Positions 1 through 7,905 of a DNA stretch of 64,000 bases are shown here, one piece after another. Numbering within the stretch: position 1 is the first letter of the stretch; every line of letters begins with the position of its first letter. Under the pieces are notes generated by a model that was given only the letters and a program-made list of their open reading frames with translations, had not been told where the DNA came from and ran no database searches. Origin of the DNA: Brevundimonas mediterranea (GTDB lineage: Bacteria > Pseudomonadota > Alphaproteobacteria > Caulobacterales > Caulobacteraceae); assembly GCF_014196125.1 (NCBI RefSeq), contig NZ_JACIDA010000002.1, positions 944,494 through 1,008,493 on the forward strand. The letters are read 5' to 3'. The position numbers were made by a program, and so were the translations under genes.

Positions 1-278
1 GGTCCACCTTGCGGGTTACGGCGTTTGAGACCCGACGACGTCTCATTCTGACCGGCGCTGGCGAGATAGCGGTCGAGAATGAACCGGTCGAGAGGCAGGC
101 CAACCGCCCATCTTGGGGGCTGTTTCGTGCCTCATCCTCGAAGGATATGCTTCCGCTTCTGGCTGGGCTGCGAGTGATACCGGTTCTTATCTAGCTGTTT
201 TATAAGCCTTTTCGGAACTATAGAGCGTTCGCGCGATTAGGGTTCGGGTCGCAGCCGATGCCGACCGGAGCGAACCTG

Positions 279-1331
279 ATGCCTGCTTCCGCCAAAATTC
301 TCTCCATCGCGACCGCAGACGCGCCGAATGTCATGACCCAGACGGACGTCGTCCGGGTCGCTCAGGCGCTGTTTAGAGACCGGTTTCCCGGAATCGACCG
401 GATGCTGCCCGTGTTCGACACGGCGGGGATCAGGACGCGCCAATCGGCCATGCCCCTGGATTGGTATCTCACTCCACGGGGTTGGCCGGAACGGACCCAG
501 GCCTATCTCGACATCGCGGTCGGCATGTTCGCCCGCGCCGCCGAAGCGGCTCTCGATCAAGCAGGCCTGAAGGGGTGCGATGTTGACGTGATCATCACGG
601 TCTCGTCGACGGGCATCGCCACGCCCAGCCTTGAGGCCCGCGCCATGGCCCGGATGGGATTTCGCTCCGATGCAGCGCGGGTCCCGGTCTTCGGCCTCGG
701 CTGCGCCGGCGGAGCGACGGGCCTCGCCCTTGCGGGAAGGCTGGCCCAGGCCTCGCCGGGGGCCGTGATCCTTGTGGTCGTGGTCGAGCTCTGCACCCTT
801 TCATTCCGGATGGAGGATCTGACCAAGGCGGACATCGTTGCGACGGCGCTGTTCGGCGACGGGTCGGCCGCTTGTGTGGTTCGCTGCGGCGAGGCGGGCT
901 TCGCCTCGATCGAGGCGGCGGGCGAACACACCTGGCCTGGAAGTCTGGACGTCATGGGCTGGCGCGTCGGCCCGACCGGTCTGGGCGTGATCTTCGACCG
1001 CGCCATTCCTCCGTTCGCCCGCGAAAACCTTCGACCGGCGATGGTCGGGATGCTCGAACGCCAGGGCCTGGAGCTTGAGGATGTTGATCGTTTCATCTGT
1101 CACCCGGGCGGAATGAAGGTCATCGACGCCCTGGAGAGATCCCTGTCCCTCGATCAGGGCAGTCTGGATCACGAACGGGAGGTTTTGGCCGACCACGGCA
1201 ACATGTCCGCGCCCACTGTCCTCTATGTCCTCGACCGCGCGAGACGGCAGGGTCTGCCGAACCGGTCGGTCGTGACCGCCCTGGGGCCAGGTTTCACCCT
1301 GAGCACCGTGACCCTGAGGGCGGCGGCGTGA
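279..1331 (+). CDS. Type III polyketide synthase (chalcone/stilbene synthase-like)
   Basis: A homodimeric cytosolic ketosynthase that extends acyl-CoA starters with malonyl-CoA to give alkylpyrones or alkylresorcinols. The 350-residue length is normal for bacterial members. The catalytic triad is visible: Cys142 in FGLGCAGG, His275 in FICHPGG and Asn308 in DHGNMSAP. The C-terminal GPGF motif is also present. ATG 279 is chosen because GGAG lies 9 bases upstream; an in-frame ATG at 258 would add seven residues. The stop overlaps the start of an ICMT-type methyltransferase (TGATG), so the two are translationally coupled, as in Bacillus bpsA-bpsB and Streptomyces srsA-srsB. The product is inferred from that pairing and could be a pyrone or a resorcinol. 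Confidence 0.93.
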   Translation: MPASAKILSIATADAPNVMTQTDVVRVAQALFRDRFPGIDRMLPVFDTAGIRTRQSAMPLDWYLTPRGWPERTQAYLDIAVGMFARAAEAALDQAGLKGCDVDVIITVSSTGIATPSLEARAMARMGFRSDAARVPVFGLGCAGGATGLALAGRLAQASPGAVILVVVVELCTLSFRMEDLTKADIVATALFGDGSAACVVRCGEAGFASIEAAGEHTWPGSLDVMGWRVGPTGLGVIFDRAIPPFARENLRPAMVGMLERQGLELEDVDRFICHPGGMKVIDALERSLSLDQGSLDHEREVLADHGNMSAPTVLYVLDRARRQGLPNRSVVTALGPGFTLSTVTLRAAA

Positions 1332-1837
1332 TGTTGTCCATCGTCGTCCTCGCCCTGGTGACCGCGCAGCGGCTCGGGGAACTGGTTCTGGCCGAGTATA
1401 ACACTCACCGTCTGCGCGCCCAGGGCGCCGTCGAGACGGGCGCGGACCACTACGTCTTCATCGTCCTCCTGCACGGGGCCTGGCTTCTGGGACTGTGGGC
1501 GTTCGCGTGGGACAGGCCGGTCAACCTTGCCCTGCTCGCCGTCTTCGTTCTGCTCCAGGCAGGCCGGGTCTGGGTGATCGCCACCCTCGGGTCCCGCTGG
1601 ACGACCCGGATCATCACCTTGCCAGGCGCGCCGCTGGTCACTCGGGGGCCTTATCGCTTCGTCTCCCATCCCAACTATGTCGTGGTCGCCCTCGAGATCG
1701 CGGTCCTGCCGGTGGCCTTCGGACTGGTCGGCTATGCGATCGTGTTCAGCCTTCTCAACGCAGCGATGATGTGGGTGCGCATACGCAGCGAAGCCCGCGC
1801 TCTTTCGGCGGCAACCGCCGGAGCGCAGCCGGGATAG
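1331..1837 (+). CDS. Isoprenylcysteine carboxyl methyltransferase (ICMT)-family protein, probable polyketide O-methyltransferase
   Basis: An integral membrane SAM-dependent methyltransferase of the ICMT fold, 168 residues with four or five hydrophobic segments. The family core is visible as TRGPYRFVSHPNYVVV near residues 104-117, followed by ExAVLP. Its TGATG overlap with the type III PKS points to a tailoring role, methylating the PKS product as BpsB/SrsB do, rather than prenylcysteine methylation. A GTG three bases upstream could also serve as start. The C-terminus is shorter and less charged than in eukaryotic ICMT. Family assignment is firm; substrate is inferred. Confidence 0.85.
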   Translation: MLSIVVLALVTAQRLGELVLAEYNTHRLRAQGAVETGADHYVFIVLLHGAWLLGLWAFAWDRPVNLALLAVFVLLQAGRVWVIATLGSRWTTRIITLPGAPLVTRGPYRFVSHPNYVVVALEIAVLPVAFGLVGYAIVFSLLNAAMMWVRIRSEARALSAATAGAQPG

Positions 1838-1977
1838 GAGACCGCTCGGGGCCTTCCTGTCGTGTCAGCAGGCGCGGGTCCTGCTCGGTGAGCTCGGCAA
1901 CTCTGGTGCGACGCCCCCGTCCACCAGCCAAGCGGCTTTTTGGTTCTAGGCGGTCCAGCGAGTTCGCGGCGCCTGGC

Positions 1978-2601
1978 TCAGGGCAGTGTGAACACCGTCT
2001 GGATCCAGCCGCTCGTCTGGGCGTGTTCGATCAGCTCGAAGATCGGGATCGCTAACAGAAAGACCAGGCCATCCCTGAGGGTGACCAGAAAAAAGATGGG
2101 GCGGACTTCGAGGGTCTCGGCGTCCCGCCACTTCGAGACGTCTGGCCAGAAACGAGGCGTGCGATCGAGGTAGGCCGCATAGGGCGCTCCGAAGGCGTCG
2201 AGCAGCCAGGCCTCCTCGCTCTTCACGGTCGCCCAGAAGACCGCGACGGCGATCAGCAGAAACAGAACGGCCAAAACGATGCTGCCCGTCTGGGCGCCGA
2301 TCCCGAAGGCGCCGACGAAACTGAAGACATAGAGGGGATTTCGGGTGATGGAATAGGGTCCACGATCCACGATCTCGGCCTTCTTGCGCCCTCCGATATA
2401 GAGAGAGCACCAGCCCCGCCCGACGATGGCGACGCCGATCAGGATCAGGCCGACAGTCTCCAGGCCCTCGTGAAACGGCGTCTCACCCCTCAGGGTCCGG
2501 CTGAAGGCAGCCAGGATGACCACGGCGATGATCAGAACGAAAAGCACGACCTTGCGGATCAACTGCATGCGCTGAATGGCGGCGTTCTTGTCTTCCGACA
2601 T
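1978..2601 (-). CDS. ICMT/phospholipid-methyltransferase-family membrane protein
   Basis: A 207-residue membrane protein with hydrophobic segments at about 17-34, 46-62, 95-126 and 175-195. The family signature is GPYSITRNPLYVFSF at about 81-95, and the SAM-site C-terminal pattern is EEAWLLDAFGAPYAAY followed by PRFWP. It converges with the PKS-methyltransferase pair and may not belong to that pathway. The substrate could be a lipid amine, an isoprenoid cysteine or a polyketide hydroxyl; sequence alone does not decide. Two unrelated-looking ICMT-fold genes within 1.3 kb is unusual. Confidence 0.8.
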   Translation of the reverse strand: MSEDKNAAIQRMQLIRKVVLFVLIIAVVILAAFSRTLRGETPFHEGLETVGLILIGVAIVGRGWCSLYIGGRKKAEIVDRGPYSITRNPLYVFSFVGAFGIGAQTGSIVLAVLFLLIAVAVFWATVKSEEAWLLDAFGAPYAAYLDRTPRFWPDVSKWRDAETLEVRPIFFLVTLRDGLVFLLAIPIFELIEHAQTSGWIQTVFTLP

Positions 2602-2948
2602 GGTCAGATTCCGGGCAGTCGGCGCACATCAATCAGACGCCGGATAGTGGTGAAAGGGCGAGTCAATGGCGTCGGCATGTTTGCAAGGGCTTCGTGGGTC
2701 GGCCTGCCGCCTCGGGAAGAGACAGTCCAGCGAGGCTTTCGTTGAGATTGCGTTTGAAGGACGCCGTCGGTGTCGACCTGTCACCGTGGTGGGGGCGGCT
2801 CCTGCACCCACCGCCACAACGCGCCACGACGCGGTCGAAAAGGGGATGAGGCCGAGGTGCACCCCCGTCTCTCTCCGTGGCCGGCGATCCGGACGGACGA
2901 CCACCAATCGGTTCAGCTCGCACCCTACCCTCGCAGAAAGAGGAGAGC
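2602..2948. other. Intergenic stretch without a supported gene
   Basis: This stretch separates two leftward genes. Open frames exist on both strands, but they are rich in Arg, Pro and Ser, have no recognisable motif and overlap one another, as expected for GC-rich noncoding DNA. The promoter for the ICMT-family gene that starts at 2601 should lie here, but no clear -35/-10 pair was seen. Confidence 0.4.
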
Positions 2949-3569
2949 TCAACCATCGTGCACCCCTGCGCCAGGGCGCGGCCTAAAGGTCACAAGCCGA
3001 TAGAGATAGCCCAGGACAGCGAAGGCCAGAACCCCAGTGGTCAAAGGGTTCAACCAAGCCTCCACGCGATCGTAGTGGGCTTCAAGCCTATAACCCGCAT
3101 ACGCAAGGGTGAAGGTGAAGAGGGCGGTGCCGGCCGAGGTCCAGACCAGAAAGTCGGCAAGCGGCATCCGGGTCACGCCCGCCGGTATCGAGATGAATGT
3201 GCGAACCGTGGGCAGGAGGCGGCCGAGGAACACCGTCAGAGCCCCAAACCGCGTGAACAGACCGGCCATCCGATCGACCTCGTCCGGCGCCAGCGTCAAC
3301 CAACGGCCGTGCGACGCAGACCAGCGTCGCAGCCGTTCCAGGCCGACCCGACGCCCGATCTCGTACCAAACCCAGGCGCCGAGAACCGCTCCGGCGGTCC
3401 CGGCGATGACCAGAAAAACGAAGTCGATGTCGCCTCGCGCGGCGGCGAACCCGGCGAGCGGCATGATCACCTCGGACGGCAACGGAGGGAAGATGTTCTC
3501 CGCGAACATCAGGACGGCGACGCCCAAAACACCGGTGGCGGCGATGATGCCGACGATCAGATCGAACAT
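2949..3569 (-). CDS. DedA-family membrane protein
   Basis: A 206-residue inner-membrane protein of the DedA/SNARE-associated (VTT domain) family, whose members act in lipid scrambling, envelope homeostasis and polymyxin or pH tolerance. The hallmark motifs are AENIFPPLPSEVIMPLAG near residue 23 and the central FLGRLLPTVRTFISIPAG, with the conserved FxGRxxPxxR arginines. ATG 3569 is preferred because the frame upstream has no membrane segment and no family similarity. It is transcribed away from the two-component genes. The exact substrate cannot be read from sequence. Confidence 0.9.
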   Translation of the reverse strand: MFDLIVGIIAATGVLGVAVLMFAENIFPPLPSEVIMPLAGFAAARGDIDFVFLVIAGTAGAVLGAWVWYEIGRRVGLERLRRWSASHGRWLTLAPDEVDRMAGLFTRFGALTVFLGRLLPTVRTFISIPAGVTRMPLADFLVWTSAGTALFTFTLAYAGYRLEAHYDRVEAWLNPLTTGVLAFAVLGYLYRLVTFRPRPGAGVHDG

Positions 3570-3802
3570 CTGGCTGCATCTATCACGAGTTTTGGGGGTG
3601 GAATCCTGTACCGACAGAGCCAGACCCAGGACAGAACCCGTCTGACCCAAGCGGGCGCGAATCCATGGATCTGCGCCGATGTGGATGCGTCGCCGATCGA
3701 CGGATCGTCGCGCCTGCAAACAAGCACGGCGTTGGGGGCAATCGTAGTGGCGCCGAAGGGCAAGCGGCATTCTCTCGTGGTCTGCCACCGTTCTAGGTCG
3801 CG

Positions 3803-3816
3803 CAGTTTACGCTTAG
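3803..3816 (+). promoter_or_regulatory. Candidate response-regulator box upstream of the two-component operon
   Basis: CAGTTTACGCTTAG lies about 100 bases before the response regulator ATG, in the 347-base divergent gap between the DedA gene and the regulator gene. An almost identical CAGCTTACGCTTCAG occurs upstream of the DUF347 gene at 7038. OmpR-type regulators commonly bind such short phased repeats, so autoregulation plus control of the DUF347 gene is a reasonable inference. The rest of the gap holds nothing else recognisable. Confidence 0.35.
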
Positions 3817-3916
3817 TCTGACGGGCGGGTTAATTCGGGACGGCAATAGCGGCGTCGGACTGGCGACCGACCCTGCATCGTGATCATGTGGCCGACATGA
3901 ACCCTGGCGTCGTGTC

Positions 3917-4594
3917 ATGAAGGTGCTGGTCGTTGAGGACGACGAACGCACGGCGGGCTTCATCGCCCGGGGCCTGGCCGAGACCGGCCACACGGTCGAC
4001 GTCGCCCGCTCGGGCAATGAGGGCGTCCAGATGGGCATGGCCGGGGCCTACGATGTTCTCGTCATGGATCGGATGTTGCCGGGGTTGAACGGGCTCGACG
4101 CCATTGCCCTTTTGCGCAGCGAAGGGGTCGCTGCCCCGGTCCTCGTCCTGACCGCTCTCGGCTCGGTCGAGGACCGTGTCGCAGGTCTCGAAGGCGGGGC
4201 CGACGACTATCTGGTCAAACCGTTCGCCTTCAGCGAGTTGCTCGCGCGCCTGAATGCCCTGGTGCGTCGGCCACCGTTGTCCGGGCTGAGCGAGACGATC
4301 GCCCTCGCAGATCTGGTCATCGACACCCGTCGCCGCCGGGTGATCCGCGCTGGCAAACGGATCGAACTTACCCCGCAGGAATACAAGTTGCTGGAGTTCC
4401 TAGCGCGGCGCATCGGCGAGACCGTCACCCGGACCATGCTGCTGGAGAGCCTGTGGGGATTCCATTTTGATCCCCGAACCAATATCGTCGATGCCCATGT
4501 CAGCCGCTTGCGCTCCAAGGTCGATCGAGGCTTCGACGTGGAGTTGATCCGGACGTTGCGCGGCGTTGGCTATGTCCTTGACGAACCGGAGTAG
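3917..4594 (+). CDS. OmpR/PhoB-family response regulator
   Basis: A DNA-binding regulator of 225 residues. The receiver domain (1-115) shows the acidic pocket VVEDDE, phospho-acceptor Asp51 in VLVMDRMLPG, Thr79 and Lys101 in LVKPF. The C-terminal winged helix (about 128-223) carries LTPQEYKLLEFL and the recognition region VDAHVSRLRSKVD. The next gene, its histidine kinase, starts 23 bases before this stop. Conserved gene order with DUF347 and PepSY proteins 1.5-3 kb away suggests these are its targets. The signal is unknown; metals or envelope stress are typical for this arrangement. Confidence 0.94.
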   Translation: MKVLVVEDDERTAGFIARGLAETGHTVDVARSGNEGVQMGMAGAYDVLVMDRMLPGLNGLDAIALLRSEGVAAPVLVLTALGSVEDRVAGLEGGADDYLVKPFAFSELLARLNALVRRPPLSGLSETIALADLVIDTRRRRVIRAGKRIELTPQEYKLLEFLARRIGETVTRTMLLESLWGFHFDPRTNIVDAHVSRLRSKVDRGFDVELIRTLRGVGYVLDEPE

Positions 4595-5963
4595 GGGCCC
4601 GGCCGGTCTGTGGCAGACCACCAGCGTTCGTCTGGCCCTTCTCTTCGCGCTTGTTTTCGGTCTCGGGACCGGACTGCTGTTGTTGGTGCTCGATATCGCT
4701 GTCGGTCGCTTCGCCGAGGAGACAGCCCGCGATGCGCTGCGCGACCAGGTCTCTGTGCTGATCGCGGATGCCAATGCCGAGGGCGGCGCAGCCCTCGTGG
4801 CGTCGCTTCGCGAACATGTCTCGGGCGGCCAGCCCGAACGGTTCAGCTATCTGGTCGTCACCCCCGGCGGCGATCGGCTGAGCGCCGGACTTCCGGACGC
4901 GGTCGAACGCATCAAAGGCGTAGCGAGCATCCATCTGCCTGTGGACGCCAAGGAAGACGACGTCGAAAGTGACCGGATCGAAGTCATCGTGCTGACCGCG
5001 CGCGCGCGGGACGGCACCTTCATCGCCGTGGGACGCGATACCTACGCCCTGGCCGAACTGCGCCAGTGGCTGCATCGCCTGGCGCTCTGGGGCGGGGTCG
5101 CTCTCGTGCTTCTGGCCTTGTTGTGCGGCATCGCCGCCGGCGCCGTGCTCTTGCGGCGCTTGAAGAGCGTCACAGAAGCCGCCGAACGGGTGATGAGCGG
5201 CGACCTCTCCGAGCGTCTGCCGTCACTGGGCATCGGGCTCGAGTTCGACGATCTCGCCGACACCTTGAACGCGATGCTCGAACGGCTCGAGGCCGCCATG
5301 GAAGCGTTGAGGCAGGTTTCCTCGGATGTCGCCCACGATCTGCGCACCCCGCTGACCAGGCTGCGCAACACGCTCGAGGACGCCCAAAGCGCGGAGGAAA
5401 CAGAGCGCGACGAACTGATTACAGAGGCGGTTCTGGAGACCGACCGATTGCTTGAGATCTTCGGAGCCCTGCTGAGACTGGCCCAAATCGAGGGCGGCGC
5501 TAGTCGGCGGTTCACCGACGTCGATCTTGCCGCCGTGGCCGCCGATGTGGTCGACGCCTACCTTCCGGCGGCGGATCAGGCGGGCTGGAGCCTGACCCTG
5601 ATCGTCAGTCAAGACGTCCGCGTGAATGGCGATCCGACCATGCTCGCCCAGGTGATCGCCAGTCTCGTCGACAACGCGCTGACCCATGGCGCGCCGGGAC
5701 AGACGCTACGGGTCCTGGTCGCACGGGCAGGTGCTGACGCCGAGCTCTCGGTCGAAGACGATGGCCCGGGTGCACCAGCCGAAGAGTTGAAGCACCTGAC
5801 CCGACGCTTTTACAGGCTTGACCGCAGCCGCCATACCGATGGATCTGGCCTGGGGCTGTCCATGGTCGCCGCCATCGCATCCTTGCATGGCGGTACGCTG
5901 TCCATCACCAACCGCCTCCCCGGCCTTGCCGTCGCCTTGCGGATTCCTCTCTCGCCGTCGTGA
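4572..5963 (+). CDS. HAMP-domain sensor histidine kinase
   Basis: The membrane kinase partner of the overlapping response regulator, 463 residues. Two transmembrane segments (about 17-41 and 171-193) bracket a periplasmic sensor region. HAMP follows at about 195-247, then the HisKA H-box DVAHDLRTPL with His255, and an HATPase_c domain with N-box SLVDNALTHG, G1 EDDGPG and G2 GSGLGLSM. ATG 4572 gives a 23-base overlap with the regulator gene; a TTG two codons upstream is less likely. All catalytic motifs are present, so it should be active. The ligand cannot be predicted. Confidence 0.93.
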   Translation: MSLTNRSRGPAGLWQTTSVRLALLFALVFGLGTGLLLLVLDIAVGRFAEETARDALRDQVSVLIADANAEGGAALVASLREHVSGGQPERFSYLVVTPGGDRLSAGLPDAVERIKGVASIHLPVDAKEDDVESDRIEVIVLTARARDGTFIAVGRDTYALAELRQWLHRLALWGGVALVLLALLCGIAAGAVLLRRLKSVTEAAERVMSGDLSERLPSLGIGLEFDDLADTLNAMLERLEAAMEALRQVSSDVAHDLRTPLTRLRNTLEDAQSAEETERDELITEAVLETDRLLEIFGALLRLAQIEGGASRRFTDVDLAAVAADVVDAYLPAADQAGWSLTLIVSQDVRVNGDPTMLAQVIASLVDNALTHGAPGQTLRVLVARAGADAELSVEDDGPGAPAEELKHLTRRFYRLDRSRHTDGSGLGLSMVAAIASLHGGTLSITNRLPGLAVALRIPLSPS

Positions 5964-6099
5964 GACGAGCACTAGGGCCGCGGTCGATTTTCTGACGGCC
6001 ATCGTACCAGTCGCCGCCGCTCCGCGACCGTCGCACGAGGACATGCTTAGTGACAGCGAACGCCGACCGGGACGTTCGTCAGCAACGAAGCGAGCGCAT

Positions 6100-6888
6100 T
6101 TATGCGCGGGGCGATGGCCCCTGATCGCTCCCAGGATGTCGACCAGCCTTTTGAGGGAGGAGGAGGATGAGGGCGAGGATGGCGACGGTCAGAACCGCTG
6201 ACGCCAACGGGCGGCTGAATGCCAATCCACCGTGATCCAGAGGCTTGTCTAGAAAATCTCCGACCACCGCGCCGAGCGGCCGGGTGAGGATAAAGGCGGC
6301 CCAGAAGAGCAGGACGCGATTGACGCGGGTCCACAAGGCCAGCCCAGCGACCAGTACCAGCAGGGCGCCGAAAACACCCGCCGCCCCGACATAGCCGAGG
6401 CCGCCCGTATCGGCTGTCCAGTCGCCGAGCGCCGTGCCCAACGTCTGGGACAGGGTGATCGTGATCCAGTAGAAGAGCTCGGCCTTGGGGGTCGCGATGT
6501 GATCAGACGAAATCGAACCCAACGAAAGCCGCCAGAGCGCCAGCGAAGTCAGGACAGCGGCCAGTAACAGGGCCGAACCGCCCGTGTAGCCGATCCCCAG
6601 CGACCGTGTGGCGAAGTCCGCCAGGGTCGTCCCTGCCGTCGTGGAGGCGATGATCGTCGCCCAGTAGAGGAACGGGTGGAAGCGTTTGGCTCTGACCTGA
6701 GCCCAGACCAGGGCGACCAGCACCGTGAGAAAAATCCCGGTGCCGGCAAGATATCCAAGCTTCATGGACATGCTGACGGTGTCGCCGCCGGTCTCGCCCA
6801 GGGTCGTGGCCAGGATTTTGATCAGCCAGAACCCGACCGTGACGGCTGGGACCTTGCTGATCGCTGATTTGCTGTCGAAATTCTGCAT
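6100..6888 (-). CDS. DUF347 repeat membrane protein (COG4705-like)
   Basis: A 262-residue integral membrane protein built of four related two-helix repeats. Each repeat carries a variant of a T-x-G-x-x-x-(G/A)-D element: TTLGETGGD near 29, TTAGTTLAD near 80, QTLGTALGD near 145 and RPLGAVVGD near 205. This matches the family described as a repeat of unknown function in bacterial membrane proteins. It is convergent with the sensor kinase and sits between it and a PepSY gene, an arrangement that suggests a common regulon. Transport is a guess from the topology and the buried acidic and threonine residues. Confidence 0.82.
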   Translation of the reverse strand: MQNFDSKSAISKVPAVTVGFWLIKILATTLGETGGDTVSMSMKLGYLAGTGIFLTVLVALVWAQVRAKRFHPFLYWATIIASTTAGTTLADFATRSLGIGYTGGSALLLAAVLTSLALWRLSLGSISSDHIATPKAELFYWITITLSQTLGTALGDWTADTGGLGYVGAAGVFGALLVLVAGLALWTRVNRVLLFWAAFILTRPLGAVVGDFLDKPLDHGGLAFSRPLASAVLTVAILALILLLPQKAGRHPGSDQGPSPRA

Positions 6889-7037
6889 TATCGGCCTTCA
6901 TGAGTGGCTTGGTCGGCAGGGCGTTTAGACCCGGCATCCGCCGCCCCCCGGTGCTCTCGATCAAAGCCCTAGGCGGCTTTTAACGCTCCGCTTGGACCGC
7001 TGCCGGCAGGGCTAGACCGGGTGGAAACACCTCGCCT

Positions 7038-7052
7038 CAGCTTACGCTTCAG
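7038..7052 (+). promoter_or_regulatory. Candidate response-regulator box upstream of the DUF347 gene
   Basis: CAGCTTACGCTTCAG lies about 150 bases upstream of the leftward DUF347 gene and shares 11 of its first 12 bases with the site in front of the response regulator (3803). The flanking bases form a loose dyad (CCTCGCC and GGCGGGG). The binding protein is inferred, not shown. Confidence 0.35.
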
Positions 7053-7083
7053 GCGGGGTCGGGGTCCAATGACTGGATCGACC

Positions 7084-7111
7084 GGTTGGCGTCTCGGAGG
7101 AGACGCCAACC
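7084..7111 (-). terminator. Perfect 12-bp stem-loop downstream of the PepSY gene
   Basis: GGTTGGCGTCTC and its exact reverse complement are separated by a 4-base GGAG loop. It lies 41 bases after the PepSY stop. There is no T-tract on either strand, so it is either a weak or factor-dependent terminator or an mRNA 3'-end stabiliser. Confidence 0.45.
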
Positions 7112-7152
7112 GCTATTGAGACCGCGACGAGACATTGCGACACGCAGCTGTA

Positions 7153-7521
7153 TCAGTCCGGATTGGGTCCTTCTTCCGCGTTCTCGAGGACTGCGCCCGT
7201 CTCGGCGTCGACACCGACCTCGAAGGTTTTGCCGCCGCTCAGGATGTCGAAAGAATAGCGAAGGCCGCTGCCGCCACGTTCGGCCTCCAACTCATGGTCT
7301 TTCACCTCTCCCGCGCGAGCCCGCAGAGCAATGTCCTGGGCTTGGACGAGCGTGAGCTTCGCGCGAGCTGCAAGGGCCGCATTGTCTTCGGCTTCGTCGG
7401 CCTCATCGCCTTCCTCCGCTTCAGCCCGGGCTTGGTGATGGGCCGGTGCGCGGGTCTGGGCGACGGCGATGCCGCCGATCGCGAGGGAGGCGACGGCGAT
7501 CGTCAGGATGATCCGTTTCAT
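7153..7521 (-). CDS. Secreted PepSY-domain protein
   Basis: A 122-residue exported protein. Residues 1-22 form a signal peptide (KRIILTIAVASLAIGG, cleavage after AVA). An acidic and histidine-containing linker (HHQARAEAEEGDEADEAED) follows, then a single PepSY domain (about 52-118) with ALRARAGEVKDHELE and FEVGVDAETGAVL. PepSY proteins are often inhibitors or metal-sensing partners of periplasmic systems. Its vicinity to the OmpR/HK pair and the DUF347 gene supports a shared regulon. Confidence 0.85.
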   Translation of the reverse strand: MKRIILTIAVASLAIGGIAVAQTRAPAHHQARAEAEEGDEADEAEDNAALAARAKLTLVQAQDIALRARAGEVKDHELEAERGGSGLRYSFDILSGGKTFEVGVDAETGAVLENAEEGPNPD

Positions 7522-7593
7522 AGAAGCTCCGATGCGAGGCGGTATGCCTCACAGCCACCGTGACAGGCCCAACATTCGGGGAAGATGACTGCT

Positions 7594-7689
7594 TCATTGT
7601 ATTTGTCGGCGCCGCCGACGTGGAAGATGGCCTCGGCGAGTTGGATCAGCAGCCGCTCGAAACAAGTCGGCTTGGAAGGCGAGCCGCAT
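7594..7689 (-). pseudogene. Possible ArsR-family regulator N-terminal remnant
   Basis: This frame reads AFQADLFRAAADPTRRGHL, close to the N-terminal helix consensus of ArsR/SmtB repressors (LFxALADPTRRxIL), and then degenerates into an arginine run and stops. No HTH or metal site follows in any frame. It lies within the 384-base gap between the PepSY and SMEK genes (7522-7905), where nothing else was recognised except a 61-codon Cys-containing frame that overlaps the PepSY start. Chance similarity is possible. Confidence 0.25.
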
Positions 7690-7905
7690 GCTAGCCAGTC
7701 CATGAACTGAAAATCGATTGTATCGCGAGTATCTCGGCGGGTCTCTTTGGCGAGAGCGCTTTCCGACCTCGGTCATCGACTTCGGCTATCCCGCGCTATC
7801 CTCACCAAGCTCAAGGGTCGCGCCGTTGCGCCGCCCGCATCTGTCGCTCCAAGCCCTAGGCGCGACGCCTGGGAAGGTGTCCGGCTCCACCACGCGACAG
7901 GGATT

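Noticed and set aside
1..278. 61-codon rightward frame at 9-194
   Set aside because: No recognisable content, no ribosome site and no match to the following PKS; it may be noncoding.
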